Shown here piece after piece: positions 1 to 5,277 of a stretch of DNA of 7,125 bases; position 1 is the stretch's first letter; the number at the start of each line of letters is the position of its first letter. The stretch comes from Planctomycetaceae bacterium UBA4732 (GTDB lineage: Bacteria > Planctomycetota > Planctomycetia > Gemmatales > Gemmataceae). A program made the position numbers and the translations under genes. A model generated the notes under the pieces. The model was not told where the DNA came from and searched no databases. It was given only the letters and a program-made list of their open reading frames with translations. The stretch covers positions 1 through 7,125 of the forward strand of contig DHJA01000185.1 in the NCBI GenBank assembly GCA_002404095.1, in the 5' to 3' direction.

Positions 1-131
1 TTGCCGACGGCGGAACAACGACGATCCATGTCCACCCCGCCCGTAACCTCGTCTTTGCCGGCCGGCGCATTCACGGTACACTGTCGGCCCTGGAGGACGA
101 CGCATGGATGCGAACCACGAACCGCGCGTAG
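1..131 (+). CDS. 3' end of an unidentified gene (partial)
   Basis: A reading frame that is open at the left edge (complete codons from base 3) ends at TAG 129-131. It encodes about 42 residues including IHVHPARNLVFAGRR and ending in MRTTNRA. Third positions are overwhelmingly G or C, as in the other genes here, and the residues look like ordinary protein. The other two plus frames have weaker codon bias or stop early. The gene overlaps the start of the following glycosyltransferase by 28 bases in another frame, which suggests an operon with coupled translation. I do not recognise the family from this tail. By context it may be another glycan-biosynthesis gene, but that is inference. Confidence 0.6.
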   Translation, partial: ADGGTTTIHVHPARNLVFAGRRIHGTLSALEDDAWMRTTNRA

Positions 132-1255
132 TGTTGGTACACGATTGGTTGACCGGCATGCGCGGCGGTGAAAAATGTCTGGAAGTGCTGTGTCGGCGTT
201 GGCCGCGCGCCAAGCTGTTCACGCTGTTACACCGGCGCGGCTCCGTGTCGCCGGCCATCGAACGGCTGCGGCCGAAAACGAGCTTTCTCGACCGCCTGCC
301 CGGCGTTCACCACTATTACCGCTGGCTTTTACCGCTTATGCCCAAGGCGGTCGCGGGCTGGGCGCCGCCGCCGTGCGACCTCGTCGTCAGCTTCAGCCAC
401 TGCGCGGCCAAGGCGGTGCGGCCGCCGCGCGGCAGTGTCCATGTCTGTTACTGCTTCACGCCGATGCGCTATGCCTGGCACATGCGCGACTCCTATTTCG
501 GCCGCGGCCTCAAGGCTCGCCTCCTGGAGACGGTGCTGGAAAGGCTGCGTCAGTGGGACCGACGTACTGCGGCCGGCGTGACGCATTTTCTCGCCATTAG
601 CAAGACCGTGCAGCGGCGCATTGAGGAATGCTATAACCGCGACAGTACGGTGATCTATCCGCCGGTGGACACGGACTTCTACTGTCCGGCCATCGAGCCG
701 GCGCCGCGCGAAGATTTCTACCTTGTGGTATCGGCTTTCGCTCCTTACAAGCGGCTCGACCTCGCGGTGACGGCGTGCAAGCGCCTGGGACGGCCGTTGG
801 TCGTGGTCGGCACGGGCCAGGACGCGGCCCGGCTGCGCCGATTGGCGGGGCCGACGGTGCATTTCCTCGGTTGGCGGTCGGACGCGGCGATCCGAGAGTT
901 GATGCGGCGCTGCCGGGCGCTGTTGTTCCCCGGCGAAGAGGATTTCGGCATCGTCCCGGTGGAGGCTATGGCGTGTGGGGCGCCGGTGATCGCTTACGGA
1001 CGTGGCGGCGCCGTCGAGACGGTAATCGCGCCGGGCGGACGGCACGCGCCGACGGGGCTGTTCTTCATGGAGCAGACGGCCGACTGTCTGGCCGACGCGC
1101 TGACGGCGTTCGAGATGCGGCCGGATGAATTCTCCCCTGCGGCCGCCCGGCGACAGGCTCTGCACTTCAATAAGCAACGATATGAAGAGGAATTGTACGC
1201 TTTTCTAATGGGAACCTTGCGGACGGCGCAGGCGCCTTCGCGGCGAGCGGCCTAA
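104..1255 (+). CDS. GT4 family glycosyltransferase, WbaZ-like
   Basis: This is a retaining GT-B glycosyltransferase of family GT4. It probably moves a sugar (mannose in characterised WbaZ-type relatives) from a nucleotide sugar onto a lipid-linked or surface glycan at the cytoplasmic face of the membrane. The 383 residues are normal for the family. The N-terminal domain opens with HDWLTGMRGGEK (residues 13-24), and CYCFTPMRYAW and VIYPPVDTDFY are further WbaZ-like signatures. The C-terminal domain has APYKRLD (213-219, with K216 expected near the donor phosphates). It also has the EX7E motif in GEEDFGIVPVEA (E279 and E287), followed by a glycine-rich donor-site loop. The start is supported by GGAGG at 92-96, seven bases before ATG. 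There is no signal peptide or membrane segment. The gene overlaps an upstream frame by 28 bases, so it is probably the last gene of an operon. Family is secure; sugar and acceptor are unknown. Confidence 0.92.
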   Translation: MDANHEPRVVLVHDWLTGMRGGEKCLEVLCRRWPRAKLFTLLHRRGSVSPAIERLRPKTSFLDRLPGVHHYYRWLLPLMPKAVAGWAPPPCDLVVSFSHCAAKAVRPPRGSVHVCYCFTPMRYAWHMRDSYFGRGLKARLLETVLERLRQWDRRTAAGVTHFLAISKTVQRRIEECYNRDSTVIYPPVDTDFYCPAIEPAPREDFYLVVSAFAPYKRLDLAVTACKRLGRPLVVVGTGQDAARLRRLAGPTVHFLGWRSDAAIRELMRRCRALLFPGEEDFGIVPVEAMACGAPVIAYGRGGAVETVIAPGGRHAPTGLFFMEQTADCLADALTAFEMRPDEFSPAAARRQALHFNKQRYEEELYAFLMGTLRTAQAPSRRAA

Positions 1256-1263
1256 ATTTGTCT

Positions 1264-1290
1264 TTCTCCGCGTTCTCCGCGTTCTCCGCG
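1264..1290. repeat. Three perfect 9-bp tandem units (TTCTCCGCG)
   Basis: TTCTCCGCG occurs three times without a mismatch at 1264-1272, 1273-1281 and 1282-1290, followed by GTGAA. The array fills most of the 48-base gap between the convergent ends of the glycosyltransferase and the DUF1501 gene. On the minus strand it reads as repeats of CGCGGAGAA. From memory, similar short arrays of GCGGAGAA or GCAGAGAA type recur between genes in many unrelated bacterial genomes, including planctomycetes. There is no hairpin with a T-tract here, so I do not call a terminator. Confidence 0.85.
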
Positions 1291-1303
1291 GTGAATCGTT
1301 TGA

Positions 1304-2746
1304 TTACGTCCCTTCCAACAAAGCGGGGATGGCGCGTCCGTCGCTGATCGCCACCGGCCTGCCGAGCCGGTCGGGGACCGTCGCGTCGGGAGGCAGACCA
1401 AGACAGTGATAAAGCGTCGCCGAGAAGTCGGCCGGTGACACCGGGTTGTCAGCAGGAAAGGCGCCTTGCTTGTCCGACGCCCCATAGACTTGCCCGCCGC
1501 GAACGCCTCCGCCCGCCAGCATCGCCGAAAAGACGTTGCCGTAATGGTCGCGGCCCGCATCGGTGTTGATCCGCGGCGAACGGCCGAATTCTCCCGTCCA
1601 CACCACCAGCGTTTGCCCTAACAGGCCGCGCGCCTGTAGGTCTTCGAGCAGGGCCGACGACGCCACATCCAGGGCCGGAAGCAGCGTATCGCGCAAGGCC
1701 GGGAAATTCGCCGTCTTGCCCACCTTCAAGCCGTGCGTGTCCCATGCCGGCACCGCCACGGAATCCTTTACGCCGTTGTTGATGAAGGCGTCCGGGTCTT
1801 TACGGTCGGGCCAATAGACGGTGACAAACCCTACACCGGATTCGACCAAGCGGCGCGCCAGCAGCAGGCTCTGTCCGAAGACGTTCATGCCGTAGCGCTC
1901 GCGCATTTTTTCCGGCTCGCGCTCCAGGCGGAAGGCTTGCGCCGTGGCGCCCGAGTCGATGAAATCGAACGCCCGGCGATAGAGGGCGTCCATCGGGGTC
2001 GCCGCGTCGTTGAGTCGCAGCGGATCGCTTTGGCCGAGAAGCTCGCGCAGGCCGCGTCGGCGTCCCTCACGTTCGTCGGTGACATCGACGGGGAGGTTGG
2101 CGGAGGCGGGCGCGAAGTTCAAGCTCTGGTCTGCGGGCAATTCCAGGCGGAAGGGGTCGCCGACGCGGCCGAGGAAGCCACCGTTCTGGCCGGGGACGAG
2201 GTTGGTGCTGGTCGATACAGCCCAGGGAAGCGAAACAAACGGCGGCGCGCCGTGCGGCGCCCCTCGTAGGCTCGTTAATACGGACCCATAATGGGGGTAA
2301 TCGTCGGCGTTCGGCCCTACCTCGCCAAGAATGCGGGGCGCGCGGCCGGTGAGCATCGTGTGTCCCGCCGATCCGTGGGCGCTGTCGCCGTGCGAAAGCG
2401 AGCGGACGACCGCGTACTGGTCCGCGTGCCGCGCCAATCGCGGCAAATGTTCGGTGATCTGAATGCCGGGCACGTTTGTGACGATCGGCTTGAACTCGCC
2501 GCGAATTTCGGCAGGCGCGGCCGGTTTCATGTCCCAAATGTCGATGTGGCTGGGGCCGCCGAACAGGTAGACGAGGATGCAAGACTTGGCCCGGCCGAAA
2601 CTCTGGCCCGCCGTCGGAGCGTCCGCTCGCAGTGCAGATCGGGCGCCGGCCATCACCCCCAACGCGCCGCCCAGCCCAAAGCGCAGGCAGTCGCGCCGCG
2701 TCCAACCGCGACGTAGATCAACGGCGCTTCCTCGGATGGTAAACAT
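1304..2746 (-). CDS. DUF1501 family protein, Tat-exported
   Basis: DUF1501 proteins are sulfatase/alkaline-phosphatase-like in fold, very numerous in Planctomycetes and poorly characterised. Numbering from ATG 2746 gives 480 residues, normal for the family. The N-terminus has a twin-arginine signal, TRRDCLRFG (RR at 17-18), a hydrophobic Gly/Ala segment and a likely cleavage site after SALRA, so export across the inner membrane is expected. Family signatures are ILVYLFGGPSHIDIWD (about 57-72), WDTHG (335-339), VVWTGEFGRSP (381-391) and GRDHYGN (398-404). An in-frame ATG at 2824 would add 26 basic residues in front of the signal and overlap the DUF29 stop by four bases. I prefer 2746 because GAGGG lies a few bases upstream and the Tat signal then sits at the N-terminus. 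In planctomycetes these genes usually follow a DUF1549/DUF1553 cytochrome-like partner; here the upstream gene is DUF29. The substrate is unknown. Confidence 0.92.
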   Translation of the reverse strand: MFTIRGSAVDLRRGWTRRDCLRFGLGGALGVMAGARSALRADAPTAGQSFGRAKSCILVYLFGGPSHIDIWDMKPAAPAEIRGEFKPIVTNVPGIQITEHLPRLARHADQYAVVRSLSHGDSAHGSAGHTMLTGRAPRILGEVGPNADDYPHYGSVLTSLRGAPHGAPPFVSLPWAVSTSTNLVPGQNGGFLGRVGDPFRLELPADQSLNFAPASANLPVDVTDEREGRRRGLRELLGQSDPLRLNDAATPMDALYRRAFDFIDSGATAQAFRLEREPEKMRERYGMNVFGQSLLLARRLVESGVGFVTVYWPDRKDPDAFINNGVKDSVAVPAWDTHGLKVGKTANFPALRDTLLPALDVASSALLEDLQARGLLGQTLVVWTGEFGRSPRINTDAGRDHYGNVFSAMLAGGGVRGGQVYGASDKQGAFPADNPVSPADFSATLYHCLGLPPDATVPDRLGRPVAISDGRAIPALLEGT

Positions 2747-2820
2747 GGCAGACCCTCGCGGACAAAAGGCGATGCGCGTCTCAGTAGGATTCTTCTGGCG
2801 GCGCTTTATGCGGTTCGGCG

Positions 2821-3273
2821 TCATTCAGCAAGCAGGTCAGCGGACAACAGTTGATCGAGAGTATAAAGACACGCCACGGGGAATGTCTCAGCCGGCAACC
2901 CGGTCTCAGCGGCGGCGCGTTCAATGGCCCTGGGGTAGAGGCCTGCCAACACCGCTTCGGCGTGGTTCCGCAGCACGCCCTGGCACGCCAACCCCTCTAG
3001 CTCCTGGCACTGCTCGATGATCGTTCCCTTCCAACTCCTCGACCGCTGATCGGGTTGATAGGCCCATTTCAGCGCGTGGCTGATTAGCGTAATGAGCCGG
3101 CTCTCGACCTCTCGCCGATCGCGTCGTGCCATGTCCGCCAAATACTCCGCCAGGTTCGGGTAATCGAGCTCGTCCAGCCGCCCCAGCCGGATCCGTTCGG
3201 ACATGGCTTCCAGCCATGCCGTCTCGTCGTATTCATACAACGCGCCTAGCGGTACTGCCTGTGCCGTCGTCAT
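2821..3273 (-). CDS. DUF29 domain-containing protein
   Basis: This is a 150-residue soluble protein matching the DUF29 pattern over its full length. It has an N-terminal YEYDETAWLEAMSERIRLGR (about 13-32) and LDYPNLAEYLADM. The central conserved part is SRLITLISHALKWAYQPDQR, followed by SWKGTIIEQ. The C-terminal part is ETGLPAETFPVACLYTLDQLL. DUF29 is mostly helical, common in cyanobacteria and found patchily in other phyla, often in many copies; no function is established. ATG 3273 is preceded by GAGGA about ten bases upstream and by a possible extended -10 promoter. There is no signal peptide. It lies 74 bases upstream of the DUF1501 start on the same strand with no terminator between, so the two are probably co-transcribed. 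A functional link between them is not known. Confidence 0.88.
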   Translation of the reverse strand: MTTAQAVPLGALYEYDETAWLEAMSERIRLGRLDELDYPNLAEYLADMARRDRREVESRLITLISHALKWAYQPDQRSRSWKGTIIEQCQELEGLACQGVLRNHAEAVLAGLYPRAIERAAAETGLPAETFPVACLYTLDQLLSADLLAE

Positions 3274-3303
3274 CGGTCGGTCCTCGCTTGACTCTCTCCC
3301 CCC

Positions 3304-3312
3304 AGTGTAGCA
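3304..3312 (-). promoter_or_regulatory. Candidate extended -10 promoter for DUF29-DUF1501
   Basis: Read on the minus strand this is TGCTACACT, a TGn-TACACT extended -10 element. It would start transcription around 3297, about 24 bases before the DUF29 ATG. No good -35 hexamer lies at the usual distance, which is tolerable for an extended -10 promoter. It lies just past the upstream minus-strand terminator, where a fresh promoter is needed. This is inferred from pattern only. Confidence 0.35.
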
Positions 3313-3365
3313 GACGGCGACTTAGTGAAATAGGCTTTAGCTTCACATCCGGCGGTTTATCAACG

Positions 3366-3396
3366 AAAAAAACCCGCGCCGGGGGACGGCGCGGGT
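3366..3396 (-). terminator. Intrinsic terminator, minus strand
   Basis: ACCCGCGCC (3372-3380) and GGCGCGGGT (3388-3396) form a perfect 9-bp, nearly all-GC stem around a 7-base loop. On the minus strand the stem is followed directly by seven T (A-run at 3366-3372, the first pair of the stem included). This is a classic Rho-independent terminator for transcripts running right to left. It lies 361 bases past the glycerate kinase stop, so it ends either a long kinase 3' UTR or a separate small RNA. It separates them from the DUF29 promoter. On the plus strand no T-tract follows. Confidence 0.85.
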
Positions 3397-3420
3397 CGAG
3401 GAAAGGAGGAAATCGATTAA

Positions 3421-3438
3421 CACCGGAGGAATCCGGCG
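3421..3438 (-). other. 7-bp hairpin next to anti-SD-like tract
   Basis: CACCGGA (3421-3427) and TCCGGCG (3432-3438) flank a 4-base loop. On the minus strand all seven positions pair, one of them G-U; on the plus strand that position is A-C. It lies between the large hairpin and the CCTCCTTTC tract. Confidence 0.6.
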
Positions 3439-3450
3439 ATTGGTTTCGGT

Positions 3451-3500
3451 GGCGGCGTCCGGGTCGGCTCAACGTAAGTTGAACCGGCCCGGCCGCCGCC
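3451..3500. repeat. Large near-perfect inverted repeat (23-position stem, 4-base loop)
   Basis: The arms 3451-3473 and 3478-3500 are reverse complements at 20 of 23 positions around the loop GTAA (3474-3477). On the minus strand the exceptions are one G-U wobble, one C-A and one G-A; on the plus strand one G-U, one A-C and one C-T. Both strands could therefore fold almost the whole 50 bases into one hairpin. No poly-T follows on either side, so it is not itself a terminator. Possible roles are the core of a structured RNA, a transcript-stabilising 3' structure or a remnant of a palindromic repeat family. Confidence 0.85.
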
Positions 3501-3505
3501 GTGCC

Positions 3506-3531
3506 GGCTCGGACGGCCGCCCGTCCAAGCC
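3506..3531 (-). other. 11-bp hairpin with 4-base loop
   Basis: GGCTCGGACGG (3506-3516) and CCGTCCAAGCC (3521-3531) flank CCGC. On the minus strand all eleven positions pair, one as G-U; on the plus strand that position is an A-C mismatch. This supports transcription of the minus strand. Its outer bases could pair instead with part of the adjacent 3481-3488 segment, so two folds may compete. Confidence 0.65.
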
Positions 3532-3549
3532 TCTTCAGTTCCAGCCCCA

Positions 3550-3580
3550 GCGACTTCGGGGGTGTTATCCTCGCAGTCGC
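3550..3580. other. Interrupted hairpin
   Basis: GCGACT (3550-3555) pairs with AGTCGC (3575-3580). After one mismatch, 3557-3562 can pair with 3568-3573 using two G-U pairs on the plus strand. This is the one hairpin of the set that pairs better as plus-strand RNA. Confidence 0.45.
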
Positions 3581-3641
3581 GTTCTTCTCATAAGCAGCCT
3601 TCGTGCCAAAACCGGCTGAGAGCGGCGCCTATTTCGTAAGT

Positions 3642-3662
3642 GCATATGTCTTGAACACATGC
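3642..3662 (-). other. 8-bp hairpin or operator-like dyad
   Basis: GCATATGT (3642-3649) and ACACATGC (3655-3662) flank a 5-base spacer. The single imperfect position is G-U on the minus strand and A-C on the plus strand. It lies in the AT-richer part of the gap, so a protein-binding dyad near a promoter is an alternative to an RNA hairpin. Confidence 0.45.
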
Positions 3663-3756
3663 GATCAAATACGGCGAATGAGAGAATCTCACATGGCAAG
3701 GCAATTCTTACAAGCATCGAGCGCGGAATGGTAAAGACTACCACCTAGGCCAACGT

Positions 3757-5094
3757 TTACGCGCCGATGAGTAGGACGCGCACGTCCATCACGTTGGTCT
3801 GTGTCAGGCCGGTTTTCAACAAGCCCCCCACTTTCTCGAATAACGTATAGGCGTCATGGCGTCCCAGGAACGCCGCGGGATCGATCTGTTGCGCCGACGA
3901 CCGGACGAGCGTATCGGCGTCGGCCACGGCGCCGGCCGCGTCGGTGGGACCGTCTTCGCCGTCGGTGCCGCCGCTGAGGAGGATCACGTTGCGCATTCCG
4001 TCCTTGCCCAGCTTCAACATCGTCGCCAGCGCGAACTCCTGATTGCGTCCGCCGCGGCCGTGGTTCGCCGTAAGCGTTACCGTGGTTTCACCTCCCGAAA
4101 GGAGACATACCGGCGGACGCATCGGCTGGCCGTCGGCGTGAATGCTCCGCACGATCCCCGCCATGACCACGGCGACCTGCTGTGTTTCGCCTTCGATGAA
4201 GGCGCCAAGGTTCAGGACCGGATAACCGAGTTCCTCGGCGCGGCGGGCGGCGGCCGTCAGCGCCATCGCGTTGTTGGCCAGGATGAGATTGTGAGCCGTA
4301 TCGGGCAGCGCCTTTGGCGTCTCCGCGAACGCGCCCGCCGCACCAGCGCGCAGGTGATCGAGGACGGCTTGCGGCGTTTTCGTCATAAGGGCGCGGCGTT
4401 CGAGGACGGCGAGGGCGTCGGCGAAGGTGGTCGGGTCGGCGGCGGTCGGACCCGAGGCGATCACGTCGAGCGGATCGCCGATCACGTCGGAGATGATGAG
4501 GCTGAATAGTGGACAGCCGCGCTCCGCGAACGCCTGGGCCAACCGGCCGCCCTTGACGGCGGAGAGATGCTTGCGGACGCAGTTCATTTCGTCGATGGCG
4601 GCGCCGCCGGCGCTTAGAAGAGTTGTTACATCCTGCTTGTCTTTGAGCGATACGCCCTCAACAGGGGCCGGCAACAGGGCGGAGCCGCCGCCGGACAACA
4701 GGCATAGGCCGATGTCGCCCGGGCCTGTCGTCTTTATTAAATCCAGCATGTTCCGAACTCCGGCGACGCCGGCCGCCGTCGGTTGATTGACGCCCGCGGG
4801 ACGGCCGACGTTGAGGCGAATCGTCCGCAAAGGCCGGAGCGCTCCTTCCGGCACGTTGATTACGCCGGCCGTGCGGTCCAGCCGGTTGGCCAGCGCCGCC
4901 TCGGCGCCGGCTGCCATCGCCGCGCCCGCCTTGCCGCCGCCGACGACTACGATGCGGCCCGCGCGCGCTATGGCTTGATTCAGTTCGGATCCGGTCAGCG
5001 CGGCGCGAACCAACTCGAATGGGTCTGCCGCTGCGACGGCCGCGTCCCAGATGGCGCGGGCGTGTTCGCGCGTCGGTGAAAGGACTTTTGGCAT
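3757..5094 (-). CDS. gckA: Glycerate 2-kinase (DUF4147/MOFRL family)
   Basis: This enzyme phosphorylates D-glycerate with ATP in the cytoplasm to give 2-phosphoglycerate, feeding C2/C3 acids into lower glycolysis. From ATG 5094 it has 445 residues, typical for the family. Seen in order are a glycine-rich GGGKAGAAM (52-60), LLSGGGSALLPAP (about 133-145), the NCVRKHLSAVKGGRLA segment (171-186), SDVIGDPLDVIASGPTAADP, SGGETTVT (333-340), GRGGRNQEFAL (346-356) and the MOFRL-domain motif SGGTDGEDGPTDAAGA near 374-389. A GTG at 5127 would add 11 residues but lies inside a palindromic repeat, so ATG is preferred; a weak GGGA precedes it. The divergent reductase 183 bases away makes its substrate, which fits glycerate strongly. 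After the stop comes the structured gap and a terminator at 3366-3396. The symbol follows the Methylobacterium homologue of this family; glycerate kinases of the unrelated GlxK/GarK family are excluded by sequence. Confidence 0.93.
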   Translation of the reverse strand: MPKVLSPTREHARAIWDAAVAAADPFELVRAALTGSELNQAIARAGRIVVVGGGKAGAAMAAGAEAALANRLDRTAGVINVPEGALRPLRTIRLNVGRPAGVNQPTAAGVAGVRNMLDLIKTTGPGDIGLCLLSGGGSALLPAPVEGVSLKDKQDVTTLLSAGGAAIDEMNCVRKHLSAVKGGRLAQAFAERGCPLFSLIISDVIGDPLDVIASGPTAADPTTFADALAVLERRALMTKTPQAVLDHLRAGAAGAFAETPKALPDTAHNLILANNAMALTAAARRAEELGYPVLNLGAFIEGETQQVAVVMAGIVRSIHADGQPMRPPVCLLSGGETTVTLTANHGRGGRNQEFALATMLKLGKDGMRNVILLSGGTDGEDGPTDAAGAVADADTLVRSSAQQIDPAAFLGRHDAYTLFEKVGGLLKTGLTQTNVMDVRVLLIGA

Positions 5095-5118
5095 GTCGAT
5101 CCCATCGCTTGCCGGAGA

Positions 5119-5209
5119 GTGGGGCACCCGCTCCGCGGGCGCCTTAACGGTTCAGCGGCGTAATTCCGTTAGCCGGGCGAGAATGGCGCCCGCGGAGCGG
5201 GCGCCCCAC
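5119..5209. repeat. BIME-like inverted pair of palindromic repeats
   Basis: Arms 5119-5143 and 5185-5209 are reverse complements at 24 of 25 positions; only 5126/5202 differ. Each arm is itself a palindrome: 5185-5205 is GGCGCCCGC-GGA-GCGGGCGCC with perfect 9-bp halves, and the left copy has one change. The 41-base centre holds a further small dyad, TAACGG (5145-5150) and CCGTTA (5166-5171). Two inverted REP-like units with a spacer resemble bacterial interspersed mosaic elements or a small MITE. It fills half of the divergent promoter region between the kinase and reductase genes and covers the alternative GTG start of the kinase. Confidence 0.85.
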
Positions 5210-5215
5210 CATTCG

Positions 5216-5243
5216 TGGCCATCGACCCGCCGGCGGCTACAAT
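5216..5243 (+). promoter_or_regulatory. Candidate promoter for the reductase
   Basis: TGGCCA (5216-5221, four of six matches to the -35 consensus) is followed after 16 bases by TACAAT (5238-5243, five of six matches to -10). Transcription would start about 28 bases before the ATG at 5278, leaving room for the AAGGAG site at 5265-5270. This is a consensus match only; planctomycete promoters are poorly defined. Confidence 0.4.
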
Positions 5244-5277
5244 CGCTCTCATCTTCCCTTATTGAAGGAGCCTGCCG

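Larger units (their letters stand above)
3366..3680 (-). ncRNA. Candidate structured small RNA or structured 3' UTR
   Basis: The 483 bases at 3274-3756 contain no convincing ORF. They end, on the minus strand, in a strong terminator and are packed with hairpins at 3421-3438, 3451-3500, 3506-3531, 3550-3580 and 3642-3662. In the 3421-3438, 3506-3531 and 3642-3662 hairpins an imperfect position is a G-U pair on the minus strand but an A-C mismatch on the plus strand. Together with the terminator this favours minus-strand RNA; 3550-3580 favours the plus strand and 3451-3500 is neutral. Between the last hairpin and the terminator lies CCTCCTTTC (3409-3401), like the anti-Shine-Dalgarno end of 16S rRNA. 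Bases 3640-3720 are noticeably AT-richer than the surroundings and could hold a promoter (weak TTGATC-N16-TATGCA on minus). I see no match to RNase P, tmRNA, 6S or SRP RNA. The 5' end is a guess. Confidence 0.35.

Noticed and set aside
329..1177. Long minus-strand open frame (282 codons) opposite the glycosyltransferase
   Set aside because: It is Arg/His-rich with no family signature and runs antisense to a clear GT4 gene; such frames are expected in GC-rich DNA.
2067..2705. Minus-strand frame of 212 codons within the DUF1501 gene
   Set aside because: It is a shifted reading of the DUF1501 coding sequence; the DUF1501 frame is intact, so this is not a frameshifted second gene.
3402..3409. 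AAAGGAGG as a plus-strand Shine-Dalgarno site
   Set aside because: No start codon follows within a usable distance and no plus-strand gene begins there.
3233..3472. Possible 79-residue minus-strand protein in the gap upstream of DUF29
   Set aside because: It reads straight through the terminator and the DUF29 ribosome binding site, and the product looks random (Arg/Pro-rich).
3417..3590. Minus-strand open frame ending in TAA at 3419-3417 (tail PPPKPIAGFLRC)
   Set aside because: It has no ATG, GTG or TTG with a ribosome binding site and covers the hairpin region; structured non-coding DNA explains it better.
3729..3743. TGGTA-AAGAC-TACCA hairpin just after the glycerate kinase stop as a terminator
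   Set aside because: The stem is only five base pairs and no T-tract follows on the minus strand.
3274..3756. tmRNA, RNase P RNA, SRP RNA or a tRNA in the gap
   Set aside because: None of their conserved sequences (for example GAGGAAAGUC of RNase P or a tRNA T-arm with CCA) is visible on either strand.
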